From Poriferisodalis sp965116245 (lineage in GTDB: Bacteria > Actinomycetota > Acidimicrobiia > Acidimicrobiales > Poriferisodalaceae): a DNA stretch of 64,000 nt. Shown one piece after another: positions 52,132 to 61,235 of this stretch. Location of the stretch: the NCBI GenBank assembly GCA_965116245.1, contig OZ220497.1, positions 992,001 to 1,056,000 of the forward strand. Direction: 5' to 3'. The position numbers and the translations under genes are program-made. The notes beneath the pieces were generated by a model. That model worked only from the letters and a program-made list of their open reading frames with translations. It did no database searches and was not told where the DNA came from. Numbering within the stretch: position 1 is the stretch's first letter; every line of letters begins with the position of its first letter.

Positions 52132-53501
52132 CGACTGCAGCCTGGTTCGACCCCAGTTCGGGAATCGCTGGTGACATGGCGTTGGGAGCACTGCTTGACG
52201 CAGGCGCCGATCTGGAGTTCGTGACTGCACAGTTGGACACGCTCGCGCTTGATGGCTGGCATTTGGGTACCGAAGTTGTGTGTCGCAACCAACTGGCCGC
52301 GACGCGCGCGCTGGTAGTAGCACCGGAGGGGCACCATCACCGACGCTGGAAGGACATTCGCGAGCTACTGGACGCAGCGCCACTGCAAGTGCGCGTGCGA
52401 CAGCGCTCGCTTGCGGTGTTTGAGGCGTTGGCGTGCGCTGAAGGAGCCGTACACGCGATAGCGCCCGAGGAGGTGCATTTCCATGAAGTCGGTGCTCTAG
52501 ATGCCATCGTGGACATCGTGGGTGTTTGCGCTGCGCTGGAGGCTCTGAGCGTGGACCACGTCTATTGCGGACCGGTCGCGGTCGGTAGGGGCACTATCAC
52601 AGCAGCTCACGGTGAGCTGCCCAATCCTCCACCCGCTGTAGTGCGCCTGCTGCGGGGCCGACCAGTTGTGGGCATTGATGTCGACTTGGAGCTGACGACC
52701 CCCACGGGCGCCGCAGTCGTGACTGCGCTGGCGGAGCGCTTTGGACCCACTCCGGCCATGACCATCTTGAGTTCCGGGTTCGGCGCTGGCGCACGTGACC
52801 TGCCTGGCCGCGCGAACGCCACTGGTGTGCTGATTGGCACGTTGACGAATGCCGCGCTGGACGCCCAGCAAAAAACTCAGCCAAATGCCCACCCACTGGG
52901 CCAAACATTGGGCCAATCTGGCGTCGACATTGGCGGCCAGGATTTAGAGCTTCAGCGCGCGATGGCTGAGGTGCGCAGCGCTGCCGATGTCACCGACTTG
53001 GTAGAGCTGGCAGCCAACCTTGACGATGTCACTAGTGAGATGCTCGCCCATGCGTTGAGCGAGCTGCTTTCGACCGGAGCGCTAGACGCCTGGGTAGCGC
53101 CCATCGTCATGAAAAAGGGCCGCCCAGCCCACACGCTTACGGTGTTGTGTCATCGTGATCATGTGACTCGTTGCGCGGATCTCATTGCCCGTCTTACCGG
53201 CACGCTGGGGCTGCGTGCTCGCACCGTCGTACGCACAGCGCTGGAGCGCCGCACCTCAAGCGTTGAAATGGAAGGCCACACCATCGCTGTGAAGCACGGC
53301 CCCTACGCCAGCAAGCCCGAATGGGACGATGTAGCCGCGGCCGCTGAGGCACTGGGCCGCGCACCAGCCGATGTGGCCCGAACGGCCGTCCGGTTGGCTG
53401 GCCATGACGGCACAGTCACGACCTCGCCCATGAGCGACCTCGCCCATGAGACCGTGACGACAAAGCCGCGACGACAAGACCGCGACGACGCTTGCTCGTA
53501 G
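52128..53501 (+). CDS. larC: Nickel pincer cofactor biosynthesis protein LarC (nickel insertion)
   Basis: 457-aa protein that inserts nickel into the pincer cofactor. The start DPSSGIAGDMALGALLDAGA and the His-rich EEVHFHEVGALDAIVDIVG are family signatures, as are ELTTPTGAAVV and VEANLDD-like LAANLDDVTSEMLAHAL. In some species LarC is split by a programmed frameshift; here it is one frame. A hinge with variable sequence lies near residues 245-285. The C-terminus has a short 16-bp repeat. LarE and LarA are not in the window. Confidence 0.93.
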   Translation: MTTAAWFDPSSGIAGDMALGALLDAGADLEFVTAQLDTLALDGWHLGTEVVCRNQLAATRALVVAPEGHHHRRWKDIRELLDAAPLQVRVRQRSLAVFEALACAEGAVHAIAPEEVHFHEVGALDAIVDIVGVCAALEALSVDHVYCGPVAVGRGTITAAHGELPNPPPAVVRLLRGRPVVGIDVDLELTTPTGAAVVTALAERFGPTPAMTILSSGFGAGARDLPGRANATGVLIGTLTNAALDAQQKTQPNAHPLGQTLGQSGVDIGGQDLELQRAMAEVRSAADVTDLVELAANLDDVTSEMLAHALSELLSTGALDAWVAPIVMKKGRPAHTLTVLCHRDHVTRCADLIARLTGTLGLRARTVVRTALERRTSSVEMEGHTIAVKHGPYASKPEWDDVAAAAEALGRAPADVARTAVRLAGHDGTVTTSPMSDLAHETVTTKPRRQDRDDACS

Positions 53502-53537
53502 ACTGTCGCCAGTTCTGGGCAGCCAGCACGAACACCA

Positions 53538-53611
53538 GCGCTTGTAGCTCAATTGGACAGAGCATCTGACTACGGATCAGAAGGTTCGGGGTTCGAATCC
53601 CTGCAAGCGCG
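53538..53611 (+). tRNA. tRNA-Arg (ACG)
   Basis: 74-nt cloverleaf. The acceptor GCGCTTG pairs with CAAGCGC, the anticodon loop CTACGGA carries ACG (A34 read as inosine), and the T-loop is TTCGAAT. Confidence 0.96.
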
Positions 53612-53663
53612 CTCACCGTCGCGACGCACCGATCCAGGCGACCAGAACTACGGGAGCGCAACT

Positions 53664-55040
53664 ATGCAGCGCAGGATCGCAATAGTCGGAGCTGGCATGT
53701 CCGGGCTGGGTGCTGCGTGGGCTTTGCACCACCATCGGGACCGCTTCGACTTCCGCGTGTACGAAGCCAACGAGCGCGTTGGGGGTAACGCGGTAACCGT
53801 TGACATGCCCCAAGCTGATGGCAGCACCGTTCCGTTCGATATCTCGGTGACGGCCTGCATTCCGTCGGTGTATGACCATGTGTTGTTGCTGCTGGAGCGT
53901 TTCGGCATTGATCTGGTGGACACCAAGTTCAACTACAGCGTGAGGTACCAAGGCGGCACCTACGCCCACGATTTCGATTCGGACATTCGGGCCGAGCTGC
54001 AGCCCGAGATCCGCAAGTTCCAGCGCCTGCTGAGCTTTCTGCATTCTTTCGGACGTCTCTCCAGCGCAAAATCGCAACTGTTGAACGCGCTCAACCCGTT
54101 CAACTACATCAGCATGCGCACAGTGCTGAACCTAGGCGGCTTTTCTGCGGACTTCAGGTACAAGGTGCTCAAGCCGATGTTTGTCAACTTCTTGATGGCG
54201 ACCAACGTGTTTGACATGCCCGCAGCGCTGTTTGCTCGCTACCTGGAGTTCTTCAATATCGAGACAGCCACACCTATGCAAACGTGGGACCAGGGAACTC
54301 GGCGCATCTACGAACACATGACGGCCGACTTCAGCGACAAGATCTGGCTGAATCGGCCCGTTAGCAAGGTTCGTCGTCACACTGATCACGTGGTAGTTAC
54401 CGACGCCGACGGCAACAGCGAGACCTTCGACGAGGTGATCTTCGCTTGCAATGCCAACCAGACGTTGATGATGCTGGATCGCCCAACCATGCTTGAGCGG
54501 TTCCTGCTCAGCTCAATTCGCTACGAGAGCGAGTTGCACAACCACGCAATCGTGCATAGCGATCACACTGTCTTGCCCGACAATGAGGTGCAGTGTCTAG
54601 CCAGTCGCAGCAACCACATTGAGCAATACGGCGCACGACCCGACAACTACGAGATCACCTACATCATGCACAACCAGCAGCCGTGGGCGAACAAATCGGA
54701 TCGACCTTGCCTGGTGACCTACAACCCGATTTCGCGCATAGACGACCGCAAGGTTAACCATCGTCATTGGTTCCAGCACGTCGTACATGACGTTCGCCAC
54801 ATAACGCTGCTGGTGCCGATGTTTCGTTTCATTCAGGGCAGACGGCGGAGCTGGCATTGCGGCGCTCACACGCTCGTGAACAGTCAAGAGACTTGCTTCG
54901 TGACCGGTCTGGCTGCCGCCACGCAGTTGGGTGCCGATTACCCGTTTGATCAGCCGGCAGCGCTGCGAGTTTTCAACTACTACGGCGGCCTCCTACACGG
55001 CGCCCGTTTCCGCAAAGTTCAGATTGAGAACGACGCTTAG
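53664..55040 (+). CDS. FAD-dependent amine-oxidase-like oxidoreductase (COG2907 type)
   Basis: 458-aa flavoprotein. The FAD-binding Rossmann motif is IAIVGAGMSGLGAAWALHHH near residue 4, followed by VYEANERVGGNAVTVD. The rest matches the family of NAD/FAD-binding proteins often found near cyclopropane-fatty-acid or carotenoid genes: FDISVTACIPSVYDHVLLLL and FVTGLAAATQLGADYPFD. The end is typical. The substrate is unknown. ATG 53664 follows GGGAG; the open frame to 53553 runs through tRNA-Arg and is not coding. Confidence 0.85.
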   Translation: MQRRIAIVGAGMSGLGAAWALHHHRDRFDFRVYEANERVGGNAVTVDMPQADGSTVPFDISVTACIPSVYDHVLLLLERFGIDLVDTKFNYSVRYQGGTYAHDFDSDIRAELQPEIRKFQRLLSFLHSFGRLSSAKSQLLNALNPFNYISMRTVLNLGGFSADFRYKVLKPMFVNFLMATNVFDMPAALFARYLEFFNIETATPMQTWDQGTRRIYEHMTADFSDKIWLNRPVSKVRRHTDHVVVTDADGNSETFDEVIFACNANQTLMMLDRPTMLERFLLSSIRYESELHNHAIVHSDHTVLPDNEVQCLASRSNHIEQYGARPDNYEITYIMHNQQPWANKSDRPCLVTYNPISRIDDRKVNHRHWFQHVVHDVRHITLLVPMFRFIQGRRRSWHCGAHTLVNSQETCFVTGLAAATQLGADYPFDQPAALRVFNYYGGLLHGARFRKVQIENDA

Positions 55041-55049
55041 GTTCAACCG

Positions 55050-58000
55050 GTGAGCCAGCCGCCCCAGGCGTGGGACTTTTGGGTTGACCGCGGTGGCACC
55101 TTCACGGACGTCGTGGCACGTCGGCCCGATGGCAGCCTCGTCACCCACAAGTTGCTGAGCGAAAACCCGCATCACTACGACGACGCCGCCACAACGGCCA
55201 TCGGAGACTTACTTGATGTGCCTCGCGGCGAAATGCTGCCACGAGAGCGCATTGGTTCGGTAAAGATGGGCACCACAGTGGCCACCAACGCGTTGTTGCA
55301 GCGTCGTGGTGCGCCAACCATGTTGGTAACCACCGCGGGCTTCGGTGATGTGTTGCGGATCGGCTATCAGACTCGCCCACATTTGTTCAAGCTGGACATC
55401 GTTTTGCCCCAGATGCTCTATCTGGAGGTGCTTGAGGTCCGCGAGCGAATAGCGGCCGATGGCACGGTGCTGGTCGGATTAGACCTACCTGCCGCCACAG
55501 CCAGCCTCAAGGAGGCCCGTGAGCGCGGCATCGAAGCTGTGGCCATAGTGCTGGTGCATGGCTATCGGCACACCGTCCACGAGGTAGCGCTGGCAAGCGC
55601 GGCCCGCAAAATTGGCTTCGCGCAAGTGTCGGTCAGTCACGAGGTGGATCCGTTGGTCAAGATGGTTCCGCGAGGCGACACGACCGTGGCCGACGCCTAC
55701 CTTTCACCAGTTCTGCGCAGCTACATCGATGCTGTTGCGATGCGTCTTGGGAGCCCTGGTACCAGCGAGGCTGGGACAGTGCGCGGTGACAGCACCGACG
55801 TGGCGCGTGGTCCGAAGCTGCAGTTCATGCAATCAAACGGCGGATTAGCCGATGCCCGACGCTTCCGCGGACGCGACGCGCCGCTGTCGGGCCCAGCCGG
55901 TGGTGTCGTAGGCATGGCTCGTGTTGGTCAAGCAGCCGGCTTTGAGCGGCTCATTGGCTTCGACATGGGCGGCACCTCCACAGATGTTTCGCATTTTGCT
56001 GGTGAGTTTGAGTACGCGAACGAGACCGAGGTAGCGGGCATCCGGGTGCGCACTCCCATCATCGACATGCACACCGTGGCGGCCGGTGGTGGCTCTGTGC
56101 TGACTTTCGACGGAAGTCGTCTGCGGGTTGGTCCCGACTCCGCCGGCGCCCACCCGGGCCCGGCCAGCTACGGCGCAGGTGGTCCCCTTGCGGTGACTGA
56201 CGCCAACGTGGTGCTCGGCGTAATCCGACCCGAGTATTTCCCAGCAGTGTTCGGCACCGAAGGCAACCAACCGCTCAACGTGGACGCGGCGGCTGGCGCG
56301 ATGGCAGCGCTCGCAGACACAATCGCAGATGCGAGCGGCATACAGCTAGCCGGTCACGAAGCTGCGTTCGGTTACTGCGAGATAGCGGCGCAGAACATGG
56401 CCAATGCGATTCGCAAGATAAGCACTCAACGCGGTCACGACATCACCGCTTACACGCTGGTGTGCTTTGGGGGTGCTGGTGGCCAGCATGCTTGCCGGGT
56501 CGCAGATCTGCTTGGCATCACCACGATCCTCATCCACCCACACGCAGGTGTGCTTTCGGCACTGGGCATTGGACTGGCTGACGTCACCGAACTGACCGCC
56601 GAACCAATCGAAGCACCCCTTGACGACGAACTCGTTGGTGGGTTGCACCGGCGCCTCTTGGCCGCACAGCCCAGTGTTGCTGGGGCATTGGAGGCGGCGG
56701 GTGTGCTGGCGGATCAAATCTTGGTGACCGGGCGTCTGGCCGTTCGCTACGCCGGTTCCGATACGTCGCTGCGGGTGCTGCTGGGCAGCGTCGGCGGCAA
56801 TGGCGACAGCGCTGCATCTCGAAGCAGCGCCCTGTCAACCGGCAAAGCTGTGTCTCGCAGCACAGTCAAGTCTTGCAGCACTGCTGAGGAGGTGGCCGCC
56901 GCCTTTGCGACAGCGCACCAGAAGCGATTCGGTTTCAGTCCGCCTGATGGCTCAAGAGCCGACGCACTAGTGGTTGACGCGCTTCACATTGAGGCCCGTG
57001 GCCGCGTCGCTGATCTTCCTGGTGTTGCGCCGACGGCGACAGACCGCGAAGCGCTGCTTGGGACGCACCGTGTCTTTTTGACGAGTATGACTAGGGCTCC
57101 TGTGGGTGAGGTCTCCGTGAGCGCAGATACTGCGGACTCGGCGGACTCGGCCGACAGCTTGGGTGGCGCAGACTCGTCGGTTCTCAGATGTGCCAGTTAC
57201 GAAACACCGTTTTGGGATCGCACTGCGCTGGCGGTCGGCGCAACAATGCCAGGACCTGCGGTTGTAGTGGAACCGAACGCAACCACCGTAATCCAGCCCG
57301 GCTGGTTGGGCACAATCACCGAGCGCGGTGACCTCGTTGTGGAACGCGTTGTAGCGCGGCCTTCCAGCGCAGCCATAGGCACCGATGTTGATCCTGTTCA
57401 GCTTGAGATTTTCAACAACCTGTTTATGAACGTCGCGGAGCAGATGGGTGTGGTACTTGAGCACACGGCTGTCTCGGTGAACATCAAGGAACGGCGCGAC
57501 TTCAGTTGCGCGCTGTTCGACTGGGCTGGCCAGCTAGTTGCGAATGCGCCGCACCTGCCGGTGCATCTGGGCTCTATGAGCGAGTCGATAAGGACCGTTA
57601 TTGAGCAAAACCCACACATGGCACCTGGTGACGTTTTCGTGCTCAACAACCCCTACAACGGCGGTACCCACTTGCCTGATATCACCGTGGTGCGACCGAT
57701 CTTTGATGTCTCCGGCGCTGGACCTACCTTCTATGTGGCTGCGCGAGGTCACCATGCAGATATTGGGGGCAGCGTGCCCGGTTCAGCGCCAGCGGATTCA
57801 TCGATCATCTACGAGGAAGGCCTGGTCCTAGACAACCTTCAGATAGTGGCGCAGGGTCGCTTTCTCGAACAACGGGTACGCGATGTGCTTAACAGCGGCG
57901 CTTGGCCAGCTCGTAATCCCGACCAGAACATCGCTGACCTGCGCGCTCAGGTCGCTGCTTGTGAGCGCGGCGCCTCCGAGCTGGCTCGTATCGTTGAGTA

Positions 58001-58958
58001 CTACGGCCTCGAGACGGTTCACGCCTACATGGGCCATGTAGCTGACAACGCCGAAGAGATGGTGCGTCGTGTCATCGATGCTCTCGAGGACGGCAGCTTT
58101 CGGATGGAACTTGATGATGGCAGCGTCATCTGCGTGCAAATCCGCGTGGACGCTGAGAATCGCAGCGCGGTAGTCGACTTCACCGGTACCAGCGGTCAAC
58201 ATCCAGGCAATTTCAACGCTCCTCTAGCGGTGTGCCGATCCGCGGTGCTGTATGTCTTTCGCTGCATGGTCGACGATGCCATTCCGCTGAACGCTGGCTG
58301 TTTGCGGCCGCTCAAGCTGGTGGTGCCCGATCCCTCAATGTTGTCGCCTCATCCACCAGCCGCGGTCATCGCTGGCAACGTTGAGACATCCCAGCAGATC
58401 ACCGATGCGCTGTTCGGTGCGCTGGGCGTCGTAGCGGCATCGCAGGGCACAATGAACAACTTCATTTGGGGCAATGCCGATCATCAGTACTACGAGACGA
58501 TCTGTGGGGGAGCTGGCGCCACGGCGCACCGCGCTGGGGCTGATGCCGTGCATACGCACATGACCAACACAAGACTGACCGACCCGGAGATTCTTGAACA
58601 ACGCCACCCGGTGCTGCTTGAGAGGTTCGAAGTGCGCCGCGGCTCCGGCGGTCGGGGTGCCAACCGGGGTGGCGATGGTGTGGTGCGGCGACTGCGGTTT
58701 GGTGAACCGATGACCGTGAATCTGCTGTCCAGCCGTCGGCGGATTGCTCCGTTTGGTGTCGCTGGGGGCGAACCGGGGGCGCTCGGACGCAACCTGTTGG
58801 AACGTGTCGATGGAACCGCGAGCGAGTTGGCTGGCTGCGCGCGGATCGAGGTCGGCGTCGGTGACGTGATGGAGATTCACACACCCGGCGGCGGCGGTTA
58901 CGGCGCGCCACGTTCAGCCCAGGAGTCAACCCAGTGGGCCAACCCAGTAAGACTGTGA
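55050..58958 (+). CDS. 5-oxoprolinase / hydantoinase (fused HyuA-HyuB type)
   Basis: 1302-aa fusion, the length of 5-oxoprolinases that open 5-oxoproline with ATP to glutamate. The HyuA half begins FWVDRGGTFTDVVARRPDG and contains GTTVATNALLQRRGAPTMLV, MQSNGGLADARRF, and GFDMGGTSTDVS near 310. The HyuB half begins near 770 with DPVQLEIFNNLFMNVAEQMG, and continues with VLNNPYNGGTHLPDIT, RGHHADIGGSVPGS and TPGGGGYGAP at the end. GTG 55050 is 10 bp after the preceding gene. It could act on a hydantoin or carbamate instead. Confidence 0.92.
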   Translation: MSQPPQAWDFWVDRGGTFTDVVARRPDGSLVTHKLLSENPHHYDDAATTAIGDLLDVPRGEMLPRERIGSVKMGTTVATNALLQRRGAPTMLVTTAGFGDVLRIGYQTRPHLFKLDIVLPQMLYLEVLEVRERIAADGTVLVGLDLPAATASLKEARERGIEAVAIVLVHGYRHTVHEVALASAARKIGFAQVSVSHEVDPLVKMVPRGDTTVADAYLSPVLRSYIDAVAMRLGSPGTSEAGTVRGDSTDVARGPKLQFMQSNGGLADARRFRGRDAPLSGPAGGVVGMARVGQAAGFERLIGFDMGGTSTDVSHFAGEFEYANETEVAGIRVRTPIIDMHTVAAGGGSVLTFDGSRLRVGPDSAGAHPGPASYGAGGPLAVTDANVVLGVIRPEYFPAVFGTEGNQPLNVDAAAGAMAALADTIADASGIQLAGHEAAFGYCEIAAQNMANAIRKISTQRGHDITAYTLVCFGGAGGQHACRVADLLGITTILIHPHAGVLSALGIGLADVTELTAEPIEAPLDDELVGGLHRRLLAAQPSVAGALEAAGVLADQILVTGRLAVRYAGSDTSLRVLLGSVGGNGDSAASRSSALSTGKAVSRSTVKSCSTAEEVAAAFATAHQKRFGFSPPDGSRADALVVDALHIEARGRVADLPGVAPTATDREALLGTHRVFLTSMTRAPVGEVSVSADTADSADSADSLGGADSSVLRCASYETPFWDRTALAVGATMPGPAVVVEPNATTVIQPGWLGTITERGDLVVERVVARPSSAAIGTDVDPVQLEIFNNLFMNVAEQMGVVLEHTAVSVNIKERRDFSCALFDWAGQLVANAPHLPVHLGSMSESIRTVIEQNPHMAPGDVFVLNNPYNGGTHLPDITVVRPIFDVSGAGPTFYVAARGHHADIGGSVPGSAPADSSIIYEEGLVLDNLQIVAQGRFLEQRVRDVLNSGAWPARNPDQNIADLRAQVAACERGASELARIVEYYGLETVHAYMGHVADNAEEMVRRVIDALEDGSFRMELDDGSVICVQIRVDAENRSAVVDFTGTSGQHPGNFNAPLAVCRSAVLYVFRCMVDDAIPLNAGCLRPLKLVVPDPSMLSPHPPAAVIAGNVETSQQITDALFGALGVVAASQGTMNNFIWGNADHQYYETICGGAGATAHRAGADAVHTHMTNTRLTDPEILEQRHPVLLERFEVRRGSGGRGANRGGDGVVRRLRFGEPMTVNLLSSRRRIAPFGVAGGEPGALGRNLLERVDGTASELAGCARIEVGVGDVMEIHTPGGGGYGAPRSAQESTQWANPVRL

Positions 58959-60202
58959 GACCGATGACTGACCTGGCGAGCGCTACCTCGGATGCTGTCG
59001 TGCTGACGCCCGAGCGAGCCCATCTCGTAGCAAAGATGGCCGAGTTGGGGCCAGCGTTCGCTCAGCGAGCCCCAGCCCATGACCGTGACGCCAGCTTCCC
59101 GCACGAAAACTGGGCCGACCTCGCCGACGCGGGCTTCTTGGGCCTGTGCGTGCCCGTCGAGGCAGGTGGTCTGGGAGCGGACTTCGTGGGTTATGCGTTG
59201 GTGGCTGAGGAGATGGGCCGTCACTGCGCTACCACAGCGTTGACGTTCAACATGCACACAGCCACTGCGTTGCTGGCTGGCCCGATCGCCGATGCATTGC
59301 TGGCTGGCGAGCGTGGCAGGGCGCTGGATGCTGACGAAGCAATGGCTGCTCACCTTGCGATAACCCGCCCCCGCTTGTGGGAAGGCATGGTTGGCGGGCG
59401 CGTCATTCACTCCCAACCATTTTCGGAGGGTCAGGCACCGGACGCTCGCTCGGGGTTCAGCACCCGCGCGGTGCCGACCGAAGGGGGCTACTTGGTGACT
59501 GGCCGCAAGATATTCGCGTCGCTTAGTGGAGCTGCCCACATACACAACGTGTTGGCTTTGGTAGACGACGACCCGCGCATAAGGCTGTTGGGCGTTCCTG
59601 CCGACGCGGACGGTGTCGAAATTGTTGGTGAGTGGGACCCAATCGGCATGCGTGGCACAGACTCACGCACGCTGGTGATGAACGAAGCGTTCGTACCGGC
59701 GCACAATGAAGTCTTGCCCCCCGGGATGTTCAACGCGATGGTGTCTGGCTTCCCGCAGTTCTACATGAGTCTTACTTTCAGCTATCTGGGGCTGATGCGC
59801 GCCATCTTGGACGCGACTCGCAGCTACCTGCGTGGTGAGTCCGGGGTGAAGGCGTCGCGCGATCATCCGATCAAACAGACCGGCTGGGCGCAGTTGCAGC
59901 TTCTATACGACAGGGCGCAGGCCCTCACCTATCGAGTGCTCGGTGAGATTGGTGTGGATCCCGGACCTGCACAACTGCGGCGGGCGTACGCGGCGACGGT
60001 GACCACCATGGAGAGCGCTCCGGAGATGGCCTCGCTGGCGCTGCGCACCTGTGGCGGGAGGTCGCTGCTGCGACCCGGCAGGCTAGAGCAGCATTACCGC
60101 GACGCTCGCTGCGGCGCCACGATGCTGCCGTGGAGCACTGAGGAGCTGCTGGTCCGTCTTGGCCGCAACGATCTTTACGGCGACCAAGGAGGCCCTCGCT
60201 AG
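58934..60202 (+). CDS. Acyl-CoA dehydrogenase family protein
   Basis: 422-aa flavoprotein. Seen are ADAGFLGLCVPVEAGGLGAD, TALTFNMHTATALL, TGRKIFASLSGAAHIHNVLA and DPIGMRGTDSRTLVMNEAFV, followed by a shortened C-terminal domain. The standard Glu base is not clear. GTG 58934 follows AGGAG eight bases upstream and overlaps the end of the oxoprolinase gene by 25 bp; ATG 58964 is an alternative. Co-transcription is likely. Confidence 0.88.
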   Translation: MGQPSKTVRPMTDLASATSDAVVLTPERAHLVAKMAELGPAFAQRAPAHDRDASFPHENWADLADAGFLGLCVPVEAGGLGADFVGYALVAEEMGRHCATTALTFNMHTATALLAGPIADALLAGERGRALDADEAMAAHLAITRPRLWEGMVGGRVIHSQPFSEGQAPDARSGFSTRAVPTEGGYLVTGRKIFASLSGAAHIHNVLALVDDDPRIRLLGVPADADGVEIVGEWDPIGMRGTDSRTLVMNEAFVPAHNEVLPPGMFNAMVSGFPQFYMSLTFSYLGLMRAILDATRSYLRGESGVKASRDHPIKQTGWAQLQLLYDRAQALTYRVLGEIGVDPGPAQLRRAYAATVTTMESAPEMASLALRTCGGRSLLRPGRLEQHYRDARCGATMLPWSTEELLVRLGRNDLYGDQGGPR

Positions 60203-60207
60203 GCGGG

Positions 60208-60293
60208 AGCCTCAAGTGGGGGGTCGCGAAGCGGGGAGGCCTGAGTGGGGTAGCCCAAGTTGGTGGCCCAAGCGGAGTGGCCCAAGTGGGGAG
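60208..60293. repeat. 14-bp tandem array ending in a Shine-Dalgarno sequence
   Basis: Six units of GGCCCAAGTGGGGA type at 14-bp spacing. The last unit supplies GGGGAGG, five bases before ATG 60299 of the PAC2 gene. Confidence 0.9.
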
Positions 60294-60298
60294 GCATC

Positions 60299-61234
60299 AT
60301 GGCACCCATGGGCCATAGTGAAGCCATGGATGGGGCCGATCATGTCGCTGAGCAACCGATCGTCGTGTGGGAGGGTTCGCCCAACCTGCACAATCCGCTG
60401 CTGCTAGTCGCGTTTGAGGGATGGTTTGACGCTGGCGAGTGCGCCACAGGCGCACTGGCGTGGATGCGTGAACGAAGCGAGGCTCGCCGGGTCTGCCACA
60501 TTGACCCAGAAGAGTTCTTCGACTTCCAGGAGAGTCGCCCGAATATTGAGATCACCCCTCAGGGCGAACGTCGTATTCGTTGGCCTGGGGCCGAGTGTCA
60601 CGTGGTGCCAGCCGCTCCGCCGCACGATTTGGTGTTGTTGTCCGGTGTTGAACCGCGGATGCGCTGGCGCAAGTTCTGCGAAGGAGTAACAAACATTGCT
60701 CTTGAACTTGGTTGCCAAATGGTGGTAACGCTCGGGGCGATGGTTGCAGGGGTGTCGCACTCGCGCGACGCATCGGTGAAGGGCAGCGCCGCCAACGGGG
60801 ATTTGGCAGCTCGTCTAGGTCTTGACAGTCCCAGCTACCAGGGGCCTACCGGGATCATCGGGACGCTCCACGACGCGTTGGATAGGGCGTCGTTGCCGGT
60901 GGTGTCACTACGGGTGGGCGTGCCCCACTACGTAGCGGGCCCACCTAACCCCAAGGGTACGCGGGCGCTCCTGGCCCACTTCGAGACTGTCACGGGTGTG
61001 CCGACCGGTTATCGCGAGCTGGACAGCAACGTGCAGACCTGGGAGCAGCGAGTCAATGAGGCGGTGGCTAGGGACCCTGAGATCGTGTCCTACATTCGCC
61101 AGCTTGAAGAAGAAGCTGATCGCGCTGAGCGTGAGCAACTGCCAAGCGGTGAAGACATAGCGCTTGAGTTCCAAAAGTTCCTGGCTGAGCAGAGCGAGTC
61201 TCCTTCGGCCGATGACGATGGACCCCCCAACTGA
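60299..61234 (+). CDS. PAC2 family protein
   Basis: 311-aa protein of the PAC2 (proteasome assembly chaperone 2) superfamily common in actinobacteria. Seen are LLVAFEGWFDAGECATGAL near residue 30, HIDPEEFFDFQESRP, VLLSGVEPRMRWRKFCE and TGIIGTLHDALDRASLPVVS. Its role is unproven; some members are linked to the actinobacterial proteasome. ATG 60299 follows GGGGAGG from the tandem array; the in-frame TTG at 60260 would translate array units. The end overlaps no gene; aroC begins 1 bp later. Confidence 0.85.
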   Translation: MAPMGHSEAMDGADHVAEQPIVVWEGSPNLHNPLLLVAFEGWFDAGECATGALAWMRERSEARRVCHIDPEEFFDFQESRPNIEITPQGERRIRWPGAECHVVPAAPPHDLVLLSGVEPRMRWRKFCEGVTNIALELGCQMVVTLGAMVAGVSHSRDASVKGSAANGDLAARLGLDSPSYQGPTGIIGTLHDALDRASLPVVSLRVGVPHYVAGPPNPKGTRALLAHFETVTGVPTGYRELDSNVQTWEQRVNEAVARDPEIVSYIRQLEEEADRAEREQLPSGEDIALEFQKFLAEQSESPSADDDGPPN

Positions 61235-61235
61235 C

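Noticed and set aside
53553..53663. N-terminal extension of the FAD oxidoreductase
   Set aside because: It would translate part of tRNA-Arg; ATG 53664 has a Shine-Dalgarno sequence and the family N-terminus.
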